A stretch of DNA of 46,714 nt from Lachnospiraceae bacterium (GTDB lineage: Bacteria; Bacillota; Clostridia; Lachnospirales; Lachnospiraceae), in the NCBI GenBank assembly GCA_910574885.1, contig CAJTDD010000034.1:1-46714 (forward strand). The letters run 5' to 3'. Positions 1 to 7,643 of the stretch are shown one piece after another. The notes under the pieces are model-generated. The model saw only the letters and a program-made list of their open reading frames with translations, had not been told where the DNA came from and made no database searches. Numbering within the stretch: position 1 is the stretch's first letter; the number at the start of each line of letters is the position of its first letter. The translations under genes and the position numbers were made by a program.

Positions 1-97
1 GGCAAGGATTTGTGGATTGCGCTAACGAATAATGCTCATCTTTTAGTAGTAAAGTGCCTTATTTCTCAGCATTCTTTAAAATGATTAACATTTTGGA
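1..97. other. Left edge, unassigned; possible tail of a disrupting insertion
   Basis: Frame 1 is open from the window edge to a TGA at 82-84, encoding about 27 residues that I do not recognise. It precedes the truncated giant ICE gene at 98, so it could be the end of an inserted sequence or simply non-coding. No promoter or ribosome site is evident. Confidence 0.25.
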
Positions 98-105
98 ATG
101 CTGAG
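65..105. repeat. Nested inverted repeat at the broken 5' end of the ICE gene
   Basis: CTCAGCATTC (65-74) is perfectly repeated in inverse as GAATGCTGAG (96-105), and inside it AAAATG (78-83) pairs with CATTTT (89-94). The whole 41-base unit can form a two-tier hairpin. It spans an in-frame TAA at 86-88 and the first ATG of the downstream frame at 98, so it sits exactly where the homologous protein family would continue upstream. Confidence 0.7.
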
Positions 106-3100
106 TATAAGGCTTCAAATGGATACATCAACATTTGAAGCCGAGAGCATCGCCTATACCGTATGTCAGCATTTCGGGATTGACACGTCCGATTATTCTT
201 TCGGGTATATCGCCGGGTGGAGCAGCGGAAAAGAAATGCCGGAGTTGAAATCTTCCCTTGACACGATACGCCGGACTTCCTCAGAGCTGATAAAGGGGAT
301 TGAAGCACAGCTATTGGAAATTGAAAAAGAACGTGCCGCAGAACAGTCACAGGAGGACATTATCCTGCTTGTGTCGAATACAGACCGTTCCGAATATGAC
401 CTTTTGAATGTTAAGGGCATGGAGAGGACGGAAATATTTAACCTGCTGTCCGCTATGAAAGACGATGACAGGCAGAATGTGGAAGCCTACCTTGAAAGAG
501 CCGGGGCATGGGTAACGCTGCTTGCCAATGAACGGAGTGAGGAAGTAGGGGAATACCATTTAGACTATGCCTATGATACGGATACCCATGAGATAACCGA
601 TTACAAGGCATTGCAGGAAGAACGGGAAAGGGCGAATGTTCCGATTGAATATGGCGATGTGATTGTGAGAATCTCCACGCCGGACAGCGGAGAATATGAA
701 ACCATTAAAATTGCGGATATGCAGTCAGAAGTGGCAAATGTTTTATATGCCATACCATTTTTGGAAGAAAATGAGTGGAATGGAAATGTGCTGGATTATC
801 TGCAGGAGAGAGGTTTTGAGTTTGTGCCGATTATGAGAAGCGGCGGTTTGAATGACGGGTATCCGCAGTTCTATGATTTTGATGTGGATATGAGCGAATG
901 GGAAGTGCATACCGCTTCGGAGCTTCCGGCAACGGTACAGGCGGAGCAGCTTATTAACCGCATGGAATTTCACAGGTCGGTATATGACAGCGATGAGCGC
1001 AATCTGATTATGAACCATGCGTATAGGCTGGATGATATGTATAAGACCACTTCCCTTGCACATTCCATTGCGGAGCAGAAAGACGATTCAGCCTTGCTTT
1101 GGGAAACGATCAGGGTGGCGCAGGAAGAAATTGACGCTCTCCCGGACGGAATGGTGGGGCTGTCGGAAATGCACGAATACGGATATTCATGGGATGAAAT
1201 GCTCCCTCTCACAAAGGATATGGCATCGGAGCTGTTTGGGGAAGATGTGTCGGTGTACCAGCTCCACGCAGACGGTTCAGAAACGCTTGTAGAGGACAGG
1301 GCGGCATTGCAGGAGCATGACGGGCTGTTCGGCGTGGAAAAAGGCGATTGGAACGCTTATAAGGAATACCTGTCCATGAAGCAGGAATTGGAGGACAGCG
1401 AACCTAACCGGGAAGCACAGCTTTTGTATGGCAATGAGGGAAGGTTTGGCATCTACCAGCTTAAAGATTCAGCAGAAACAAGGGATATTCGTTTTATGGA
1501 TATGGATTACCTTGAAAAAGAAGGTATCCCGGTTTCCAGAGAGAATTACACCCTTGTCTATACCGGGGAGCTTACGGAGGGCATGAGCCTTGAAGATATT
1601 TATACCAAGTTCAACATAGACCACCCGGCAGACTTTACCGGACATTCCCTTTCCGTAAGTGATGTGGTGGTGCTGCATCAGGACGGGGAGAACACAAGCC
1701 ATTATGTGGATTCCGTTGGTTACAGGGAGATACCGGAATTTACAAAGGAGCTTTCAGTATCGGTGGAAATCAGCACAGAAAAAGATGCGGTCAGGGAGGA
1801 AACAGCGGAAATCCCGGCAGAAGCAGCGGAAGAACATACAGCGGCAGAAAATACAATGGCAGAGCCGGACAATGACAAAGTTTCCTATTATGTCATTGAG
1901 GATTTATCCACATGGGCGGAGAACAGCCCGGAAAAAAGCAGGCTGGAGCGTTTTGAGAGCCTTTCGGAAGCAATGGAGAAATTCACAGAGTACCGGGGAA
2001 AGGAAACGGAGGACAAGCCGGATATGGCGAGGGCAACTTTCGGCTTCCATGTCAATGGCAGCGAATTTGACCTGATCCACGTCAGAAACCATGAAAACTG
2101 TCTGTCGCTGGATTTTACGCACAGCAAGGCGGCAGAGGAAAGCAGTCGCTTCATGGAGGATTTGCAGACTTTAAATCACGAGGTCGGCTTTGACAAGGTA
2201 CGGGTTCACCGGGAAATGTCGCCGGAGGAAATAAAGGATTTTGTGAAACAGCGGTTTGAATACCAGCTAAAGAGCAGCGGTCTTGACGATATTTCCCTCT
2301 ATATGGACAGGTTTGATGCCCTCTATGGACAGGGGAAAATGGAACACCTCATGCCAACAGCCAACCAGAAGCATATCGTGGAAGATGTACCGTTTACGGA
2401 GTGGGAAAATCCGTACATAGATGCCAATGTTAGGGAAGCGGACAGGGTGGAAACAGAGCTTGCCTTCCGTCTGGCAGACCGTTATATCAGTATTCAGGAA
2501 GCCACTGAGGGGTATGATTACACCATATATGATATGGACTACCGGGAACTGGACGGGGGTGTATATGACAATCCGGACATAACAATCAGACAGGCACTTG
2601 ACGAGATTGTGACGGATTTGAAAGAGCCAGCGCACAGGAGCAGTCTGGAGGGCAGTATCCGCACTGACGATGAACTGATACCGATTGATTATGACGGATT
2701 GATAGAAAAGGCAGAGCAGGCGGCAAAAGAGCATCTTGAGGAACGTATCAGAACCGAAGTGCCGGAAGCGGTGGAAAGCAAAGTGATAGCCGATTTTAAA
2801 GCCAGAACTGAGGAATTATTTAACCCTGTCAACGGGCAGACACAGGAAGATATAGAAATGAGTGTTTATGCTTATTTACAGTCCAAAATTGACGAGTATG
2901 GAATGGATATAGAGCTTGTAGATATGGCGGTTACAGGGAGCAGATGCAGAGGTTTGGAAGAACCTGTATCTGACCTTGACGTGGCTGTGGAGTACCGGGG
3001 CGGGGAAAACGAAGATACCCTGTTCAATGCCTTCAACGAGGACGGTTTTACAATCGGCGGCGTTAAGGTAGACATCAATCCCATTACAGAGGGCAAGACC

Positions 3101-4039
3101 GGGACGCTTGGGGAGTATCTTCCGGGTGTGGAAGCCTATCTTGAGGAAAAACGAGCCGCCCTGCAGGAGAAAGCCGCAGAGCAGGCACAGGAGGAAAAAC
3201 AGACGGTTGTCACCCTTACAGTGGCGGAGTGCGGGGAATTCCACAATTTCGGAGAGTACCATGAGGGGATAGCAGACGTCCCGGAAGCAATCGCTATTTT
3301 CAACCGGATACCGCCGGAGAGGATGAACGGTATCCCAAGCATCGGCATCAATATCCATACAGAAGGGACAGAAAGCTATGAGGACACGCAGATGGATATT
3401 GTTTCGGGCAGAGTTGCGGATTTGGAGATTCTGGACTATGTGCCGGATATTACAGACAATCCGAAGGCGGTGGAGGTCATTGCGGAGCTGATCGACAAGC
3501 TGCCGGATATAGAGGTCAGGGGTTCTCTGGAGAAGTGGCAGGCGGCTTTCCTTGCTGCGGAGATAGACCAGCTTTCCTACAACTACGACACTGTTCAGTA
3601 CAATCAGACAGTGGAGGACAGGGAAGCGCAGATAGCGAATATCACAGAGGACATCAGGAACGGGAATACCGGGTATCTGAATGATTTCCTTAATGCGCTC
3701 ATTTCAGACAGTATCCGGAAAGGCATGACGGATATTATCGGGAAAGGGACGGAGCTTGATGACAGCGAGGGCGTACAGACCGCAAGGAAGGCGAAGGAGC
3801 TGTTAGATAAGCTGGCAGAATACAAGCCGCTTGCAAAGATTGAGGAACTGGAAGAATGTAACTATAACATGATTGATAACGTCCTGAACAATGAGAAGCC
3901 AAAAGAAGAAAAGCAAGCAGGCAGAATTTCCATAAAGGAAAAACTGGCGGAGAAAAAAGCGGTCATCGAGCAGAGGGATAAGTCAGATAAGGAAGTCCCT
4001 GAAAAGGGAACAGAGAAAAAATCAGAGAGGGAGATATAA
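98..4039 (+). CDS. Giant ICE protein with YodL, LPD/DUF4316-like and nucleotidyltransferase domains, N-terminally truncated
   Basis: 1313 residues. The first ~70 residues (FEAESIAYTVCQHFG and following) resemble the last part of an ArdC/ImmA-like domain that normally has more sequence in front, so the ATG at 98 is probably a break point and not the ancestral start; an in-frame TAA lies 12 bases upstream and no ribosome site is seen. Residues ~450-545 match a YodL domain. Residues ~595-770 (YYVIEDLSTWAENSP) look like the DUF4316/LPD region. Residues ~942-1000 carry a nucleotidyltransferase signature: GSRCRG, SDLDVAVE and a third acidic residue in VDINPI. The tail is a Lys/Glu-rich coiled region. 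Such multi-domain polypeptides are carried by clostridial ICEs and are thought to act on recipient defences or DNA; no specific reaction can be assigned. TTRAP follows after 3 bases. Confidence 0.8.
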   Translation: MLSIRLQMDTSTFEAESIAYTVCQHFGIDTSDYSFGYIAGWSSGKEMPELKSSLDTIRRTSSELIKGIEAQLLEIEKERAAEQSQEDIILLVSNTDRSEYDLLNVKGMERTEIFNLLSAMKDDDRQNVEAYLERAGAWVTLLANERSEEVGEYHLDYAYDTDTHEITDYKALQEERERANVPIEYGDVIVRISTPDSGEYETIKIADMQSEVANVLYAIPFLEENEWNGNVLDYLQERGFEFVPIMRSGGLNDGYPQFYDFDVDMSEWEVHTASELPATVQAEQLINRMEFHRSVYDSDERNLIMNHAYRLDDMYKTTSLAHSIAEQKDDSALLWETIRVAQEEIDALPDGMVGLSEMHEYGYSWDEMLPLTKDMASELFGEDVSVYQLHADGSETLVEDRAALQEHDGLFGVEKGDWNAYKEYLSMKQELEDSEPNREAQLLYGNEGRFGIYQLKDSAETRDIRFMDMDYLEKEGIPVSRENYTLVYTGELTEGMSLEDIYTKFNIDHPADFTGHSLSVSDVVVLHQDGENTSHYVDSVGYREIPEFTKELSVSVEISTEKDAVREETAEIPAEAAEEHTAAENTMAEPDNDKVSYYVIEDLSTWAENSPEKSRLERFESLSEAMEKFTEYRGKETEDKPDMARATFGFHVNGSEFDLIHVRNHENCLSLDFTHSKAAEESSRFMEDLQTLNHEVGFDKVRVHREMSPEEIKDFVKQRFEYQLKSSGLDDISLYMDRFDALYGQGKMEHLMPTANQKHIVEDVPFTEWENPYIDANVREADRVETELAFRLADRYISIQEATEGYDYTIYDMDYRELDGGVYDNPDITIRQALDEIVTDLKEPAHRSSLEGSIRTDDELIPIDYDGLIEKAEQAAKEHLEERIRTEVPEAVESKVIADFKARTEELFNPVNGQTQEDIEMSVYAYLQSKIDEYGMDIELVDMAVTGSRCRGLEEPVSDLDVAVEYRGGENEDTLFNAFNEDGFTIGGVKVDINPITEGKTGTLGEYLPGVEAYLEEKRAALQEKAAEQAQEEKQTVVTLTVAECGEFHNFGEYHEGIADVPEAIAIFNRIPPERMNGIPSIGINIHTEGTESYEDTQMDIVSGRVADLEILDYVPDITDNPKAVEVIAELIDKLPDIEVRGSLEKWQAAFLAAEIDQLSYNYDTVQYNQTVEDREAQIANITEDIRNGNTGYLNDFLNALISDSIRKGMTDIIGKGTELDDSEGVQTARKAKELLDKLAEYKPLAKIEELEECNYNMIDNVLNNEKPKEEKQAGRISIKEKLAEKKAVIEQRDKSDKEVPEKGTEKKSEREI

Positions 4040-4042
4040 GCG

Positions 4043-4246
4043 ATGGATAAATTTACAGTGGAAGAAATCAATTTGATGTGTGTGTTTGAGGGGCAGGACA
4101 GAAAGGGCATGATTGCTGATATAAAGAATGTGATTCCCCACATACAGGACAGTGACATGGTGGAGCTTGCCGGACAGGTTTTAGGGAAATTGGAAACCAT
4201 GAGCGATGCGGAATTTGCAGAGGTGGCATTGGAAGCGGCGGAGTGA
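4043..4246 (+). CDS. TTRAP-family transposon-transfer assisting protein
   Basis: 67 residues, starting MDKFTVEEINLMC and ending in a conserved-looking LETMSDAEFAEVA segment, the shape of the putative transposon-transfer assisting protein family found next to conjugative transposon transfer genes. It begins 3 bases after the stop of the giant ICE protein, with the upstream gene's end (GAGAGGGAGATATAAGCG) supplying a ribosome site, so the two are almost certainly co-translated. Soluble, acidic and helical, without visible catalytic residues; its molecular role is unknown. Confidence 0.85.
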   Translation: MDKFTVEEINLMCVFEGQDRKGMIADIKNVIPHIQDSDMVELAGQVLGKLETMSDAEFAEVALEAAE

Positions 4247-4286
4247 TTGACGCAAATCTTTTATAGCATTATTCGACATAACGTGC

Positions 4287-4357
4287 TATAATTCTCTTAG
4301 TCAGATTAGAACGAGTAGGGATAGTCTGCGGTTGTCCTTTCTGGAAACGGAAAGGAG
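4287..4357 (+). promoter_or_regulatory. Extended -10 promoter and masked ribosome site of the mini-toxin
   Basis: TGCTATAAT (4284-4292) is an extended -10 element. In the expected 5' leader, TCCTTTC (4335-4341) is complementary to GAAAGGA (4350-4356), and the second arm contains most of the AAAGGAGG ribosome site used by the following 27-codon gene. Masking of the ribosome site is typical of type I toxin messages. Confidence 0.6.
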
Positions 4358-4363
4358 GTCGGT

Positions 4364-4447
4364 ATGAATACGTTAGAAGTGCTTACGTTGGTGCTGGTGA
4401 TTTTTGCAGCCTTGACATACATAGACAATAAACACAACCGCAAGTAA
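4364..4447 (+). CDS. Small hydrophobic holin-like peptide, candidate type I toxin
   Basis: 27 residues: a short N-terminus, a single membrane-spanning stretch (VLTLVLVIFAALTYI, residues 6-20) and a charged tail DNKHNRK. The ATG lies 7 bases after AAAGGAGG. Size, topology and the masked ribosome site match the holin-like toxin peptides found on Gram-positive ICEs and plasmids, where an antisense RNA blocks translation. The strong hairpin just downstream (4453-4486) is where a convergent antisense RNA would overlap. I saw no clear antisense promoter. It is absent from ordinary gene calls because of its length. Function is inferred from form and place. Confidence 0.6.
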   Translation: MNTLEVLTLVLVIFAALTYIDNKHNRK

Positions 4448-4452
4448 CGGAA

Positions 4453-4486
4453 AAGGCTATCTTCTACTGCCATAGAGGATAGCCTT
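4453..4486 (+). terminator. Terminator hairpin after the mini-toxin
   Basis: AAGGCTATC (4453-4461) and GATAGCCTT (4478-4486) form a perfect 9-base-pair stem with a 16-base loop, 5 bases after the toxin stop codon; TATTTTTT follows 9 bases later. It could also serve as terminator or core of an antisense RNA. Confidence 0.65.
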
Positions 4487-4611
4487 GTAATCCGTATTTT
4501 TTACGCTTTATAAGTTTCCGATTGTGCAACCGTCGGACACGCTAATATCCTTCGGCTTCTAAGATGATTATAAACCAACACTGCGAATTTTGCAAGAGGG
4601 TTTAGGGAATG

Positions 4612-4638
4612 GGGGTGCTTCGGCACTCCTGTTTTTTT
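4612..4638 (+). terminator. Rho-independent terminator of the transfer-gene transcript
   Basis: A 7-base-pair stem (4612-4618 with 4623-4629, one G-T pair) closed by a TTCG loop and followed by seven T residues at 4632-4638. Confidence 0.8.
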
Positions 4639-4755
4639 GCAGATTTGTAGACTATATTACAGGAATATGGTCTTGTTTACAAGAATTTTTTTAAATTTAT
4701 ATAATAAAGTAGGAAGGAATGGGTGGGATTCCGTCGCAGTCGGCATTGTGCGTAA

Positions 4756-4880
4756 TGTGTATAACTCCCCGTCTTATGGAGCTGTGGGCAACACTGTTTG
4801 CAGGATGTGGGAAAGCTGCCCTTTGCTTTTCCACATGCTGTGAATGGTGTTGTCCATAGCGGAATGGGGAGTTATGCACA
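4756..4880. repeat. Long imperfect dyad with DnaA-box-like sites, between convergent ICE genes
   Basis: Left arm 4757-4815 and right arm 4820-4879 are imperfectly complementary; the outermost 14 bases (GTGTATAACTCCCC against GGGGAGTTATGCAC) differ at one position. Both arm tips fit the DnaA consensus TTATNCACA (TTATACACA on the minus strand at 4756-4764; TTATGCACA at 4872-4880), and TTTTCCACA lies at 4827-4835. Short open frames across it look like chance. No transcript signal is evident. A replication or single-strand initiation structure of the element is possible. Confidence 0.7.
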
Positions 4881-4926
4881 TTTCCACGATGCTCTTTTGC
4901 TTTTAAAGTCTTTTTCAGACAGGGAA

Positions 4927-6300
4927 TTACCGGGAAGGGTTATTATCCCGGTCAGGCTGTTCCTGTGCGCTTTTTGTCGGCTCTGTGCGCCCTAAATACT
5001 GGTTCAGGTTCTCCAGTTTCCGGTTCAGCGATTTCAGCTCTTTTTCACAGTTTTTGTATGTGACGGTCAGTTCTTTTTTCTGTGCGGTCAGCTCTTGATA
5101 CTCCGCTTTCAGCTTGTCAATGTTCAAGCCTTTTAAGGGGATGCCCGCCTGTTCCAGCATACGCCTTGCGCCGCCATAAAGGATGATCTGGCTCTCATGC
5201 TTACGGAAATAAGCGTCAGGATTTTTGGACTTCTTATAGGCGATATTATACGCTTTATTTGCCTTGTACTGCTCCGCATATTTGATGATTTCCGCAAGGT
5301 CTTTGATGCGGTTCTCCAGCTTGCGGACAGTCTGCTTTGCTTCCTTCCCGGTGGCGGCTGTGGTGGCGATTTTCTGTTCCAGTTCTTTTATAGAGCCAGC
5401 TTCATTATATGCCTGTGCCGCAATCTTTAAATTCTCTACCGCCGCCCACCTCTGCAGCCCCGGACTGTTCTGAAATTTCTCATCAGAGGTGTCAATCAAT
5501 CTCTTATTTGCGTAATCCCTTTTCGGGATAACTGCCTTCCGTTCTCGTTTTAGTTCAATCCGTTCTTTGATGCGCTCCTTTGTGTATTCCTTTCCGAGTG
5601 ACTTGATGCTGCCACGCACAAAACGGTCTTTGCCGAGTGGACGGAAGGAGATAAATTTGAGGGCGTCTTCCCCAAAAGTTTCCCCTTTTATCTCATAGCC
5701 TTTTGCCCGCATCAGGAGCAGAAATTCTTCATAGGTGGAGGATGATTTTATGGCGGCGTTGATGTCTTTCCTTATCTGTGTTTTCCATGCGGCGCTGTTC
5801 TTATCTGCCTGCCATTCGTTGTATTTTTTTCCACGCTCCCCACCGGGGATAATGACAGAAAGATTATGCTCGCTGCACAGCTCGTCACTTAATTTTCGGA
5901 TGCGGTAATAGCTCTGCTTGCAATCATGGTATTTGTCATGTTCTATGTTGTCAGCAGCACAGAAAATGATATGGTTATGGACGTGACCTTTATCAATATG
6001 TGTGGTGACAACATAAGAAAATTTTCCCTCTAAAACCTTGTCGGCAAGTTCTTTCCCTATCTGGTGCGCTTCATCAAAACTGACCTCACCGGGAGCGAAA
6101 GCCTGTATCAGATGATAGGCTTTATTGGGGCTGTTTTCCCGGCAGTGGTCTAAGGTATATTTAAAGTCAATCGCTGCGGTTTCCGGCGCACAGGCATAGG
6201 AAGAAATGTAGATGCTTTCATCTGTCTTGTCCGGGTTGCATATGTAGGCTACCGCTTTATCAACGGTTGCTGTGATAGCATGGATTTTTGTGACTGCCAT
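4927..6300 (-). CDS. Relaxase / mobilisation nuclease (MobA/VirD2-type, Relaxase family)
   Basis: 457 residues. The N-terminal ~250 residues are a relaxase domain: start MAVTKIHAI, Tyr-containing motif I region (residues ~18-35), and the metal-binding histidine motif HIDKGHVHNHIIF at residues ~101-113. The second half is a Lys/Glu/Gln-rich coiled-coil, probably for DNA or partner contacts. The enzyme would nick the ICE at oriT, stay covalently bound to the 5' end and lead the strand into the recipient. Its start overlaps the end of the upstream MobC gene by 52 bases, so translation is coupled. Transcribed toward the large dyad at 4756-4880. Confidence 0.95.
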   Translation of the reverse strand: MAVTKIHAITATVDKAVAYICNPDKTDESIYISSYACAPETAAIDFKYTLDHCRENSPNKAYHLIQAFAPGEVSFDEAHQIGKELADKVLEGKFSYVVTTHIDKGHVHNHIIFCAADNIEHDKYHDCKQSYYRIRKLSDELCSEHNLSVIIPGGERGKKYNEWQADKNSAAWKTQIRKDINAAIKSSSTYEEFLLLMRAKGYEIKGETFGEDALKFISFRPLGKDRFVRGSIKSLGKEYTKERIKERIELKRERKAVIPKRDYANKRLIDTSDEKFQNSPGLQRWAAVENLKIAAQAYNEAGSIKELEQKIATTAATGKEAKQTVRKLENRIKDLAEIIKYAEQYKANKAYNIAYKKSKNPDAYFRKHESQIILYGGARRMLEQAGIPLKGLNIDKLKAEYQELTAQKKELTVTYKNCEKELKSLNRKLENLNQYLGRTEPTKSAQEQPDRDNNPSR

Positions 6301-6590
6301 ACCTGTTTCATCAACTCCTTTACTTCGTCCATATCTTCCTGATAGACGTGGTTTGTGCTGTTAATCCTCTTTGCAATCTGGTTCAGGTTAGAGCTGATCC
6401 GCCCCAACTCCGTATTGTATTCCCGCAAAAAACTGTAATCCACGTCATAGACATATCCGTATAAAATCAGCTTCCGGATGAAAGCCGATTTGCTTTTCAT
6501 GCCGGACAGCTTAAACTTCTCATCAAGGATGTACTGCTCTTTGTCATCTAAGTGAAATTCATTCCGGTTGGTGCGTGTCCTGTTTGCCAT
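6249..6590 (-). CDS. MobC-family relaxosome accessory protein
   Basis: 113 residues from the ATG at 6590 (MANRTRTNRNEF), chosen because AAAGGACG lies 8 bases before it; an in-frame ATG at 6620 would add ten residues but has no ribosome site at a useful distance. N-terminal ribbon-helix-helix-like segment (residues 1-50) followed by the MobC signature around LGRISSNLNQIAKRIN (residues ~68-83). MobC proteins bind near oriT and help melt the nick region for the relaxase. The gene overlaps the relaxase gene by 52 bases, forming a two-gene mobilisation operon. Confidence 0.9.
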   Translation of the reverse strand: MANRTRTNRNEFHLDDKEQYILDEKFKLSGMKSKSAFIRKLILYGYVYDVDYSFLREYNTELGRISSNLNQIAKRINSTNHVYQEDMDEVKELMKQVWQSQKSMLSQQPLIKR

Positions 6591-6627
6591 TTTTACATCG
6601 TCCTTTCTAAATTTGGGCATAAAAAAA

Positions 6628-6900
6628 CTGCTGTAACTTGTTCGGTTTACAACAGTCTGGTTTCGTGTCTGTTCAGTTGTTTTGGATAGAATTATCCATG
6701 TGTTATTGTAGCAAATCTGCGGAAGAAGGTCAAGGACTTGCAGAGAAAAAGAGGAAAGAAAAGCAAAGAGGGTTAGGGATACTTCCCTATGGAAATTTCA
6801 TCATACGGACGGCAGGGAAGTATGGGGAATTTTGCTCATGTGTCCGGACATGAGCAGTGCTTGCTATTCTACCCACGACACTCCCGGAGGGTGTGTCGGC
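6628..6900. other. Candidate oriT / hairpin cluster upstream of mobC
   Basis: Four inverted repeats lie within 270 bases upstream of the MobC-relaxase operon: a roughly 9-base stem at 6628-6657, ATACTTCCCT/AGGGAAGTAT (6779-6788 and 6814-6823), GCTCATG/CATGAGC around TGTCCGGA (6834-6855), and CGACACTCCC/GGGTGTGTCG with one mismatch (6876-6898). Between the last two is TTGCTATTCTACCCAC, a plausible nick-region context. Position directly upstream of mobC fits the usual location of oriT. No gene is seen on either strand here; the nick site is not determinable by eye. Confidence 0.5.
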
Positions 6901-6941
6901 ATAACAAGACTTTAAGCAGTCCAAATATATTAAGTATCGGT

Positions 6942-6993
6942 ATTGACCTTTTAGGTAAATAGATGTATAATAGCATTGACCTTTTAGGTAAAT
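6942..6993 (+). promoter_or_regulatory. tetR-gene promoter embedded in two operator repeats
   Basis: A 19-base sequence, ATTGACCTTTTAGGTAAAT, occurs at 6942-6960 and again at 6975-6993, 33 bases apart (about three helical turns). Each copy contains the dyad ACCT-TTT-AGGT. The first copy supplies the -35 TTGACC (6943-6948); TATAAT follows at 6966-6971 after 17 bases; the second copy covers the expected start point. This is the expected layout for autorepression by the TetR-family product. Confidence 0.85.
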
Positions 6994-7019
6994 GCTGACA
7001 ATAGGAAGGGGAACAGGCA

Positions 7020-7643
7020 TTGACAAAGCTATTAGAGTTAGATACCCAAAGACGTGATGCTATCCTTAATGCTGCTTTAAAAGAATTTGCAGTACGGGGA
7101 TATGATGACGCTTCAACAAATGTTATTGCAAAGGAAGCAGGGATTTCAAAAGCTCTTATGTTTCATTATGTGAATAGTAAACAGGAACTTTTTCTTGTGG
7201 TATATGACTTTTTTTCAGATTTGATGAAACAGGAATATTTCGAGCTGATGAACTATGAGGAAAGAGATGTTTTTGATAAGTTACATCAATCATATGTTTT
7301 GCAGATTGCATTAATACAAAAATATCCTTGGATAACGGAGCTTAATAAACTTTCATGTGTCACCAATTCAGACGAAATCAATAATGAACTTGAAAAAAGA
7401 AAAAATCATTTAGAATGTTATACCAAATTGTTTGATGAAATAGATACCACTAAATTTAGAAAAGGGGTGGATATAGAAATGTGCAAGCAAATTATTCTTT
7501 GGTCTAATATCGGATTTACAAATCAACTATTGCATGAGATTCGTAGTGATGAAACAAATGTAAATTCTGATGTTCTGCTAAAAAAACTTGACAGGTATTT
7601 TGATGAACTAAAGAAAATCTTTTATGGAGTTAGCAATGAGTAG
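7020..7643 (+). CDS. TetR/AcrR-family transcriptional regulator
   Basis: 207 residues from a TTG start 8 bases after GGAAGGGG. Residues ~10-55 are the TetR helix-turn-helix domain (AILNAALKEFAVRGYDDAS then GISKALMFHYVNSKQELF), the rest is an all-helical ligand/dimer domain. It probably represses its own transcript through the two operator repeats overlapping its promoter. It overlaps the M23 peptidase gene by 8 bases, so the likely target is this two-gene operon. AT-rich sequence relative to the flanking transfer genes suggests that this is cargo acquired separately. The inducing ligand cannot be told. Confidence 0.92.
   Translation: MTKLLELDTQRRDAILNAALKEFAVRGYDDASTNVIAKEAGISKALMFHYVNSKQELFLVVYDFFSDLMKQEYFELMNYEERDVFDKLHQSYVLQIALIQKYPWITELNKLSCVTNSDEINNELEKRKNHLECYTKLFDEIDTTKFRKGVDIEMCKQIILWSNIGFTNQLLHEIRSDETNVNSDVLLKKLDRYFDELKKIFYGVSNE

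Noticed and set aside
4637..4995. Overlapping short frames across the dyad on both strands
   Set aside because: They exist because the sequence is an inverted repeat; none has a ribosome site or a recognisable protein sequence.
7000..7060. Possible Tn916-like tetracycline resistance leader before the TetR gene
   Set aside because: The TetR-type protein is followed by an M23 peptidase, not by a tet gene, and the leader has no attenuator peptide.
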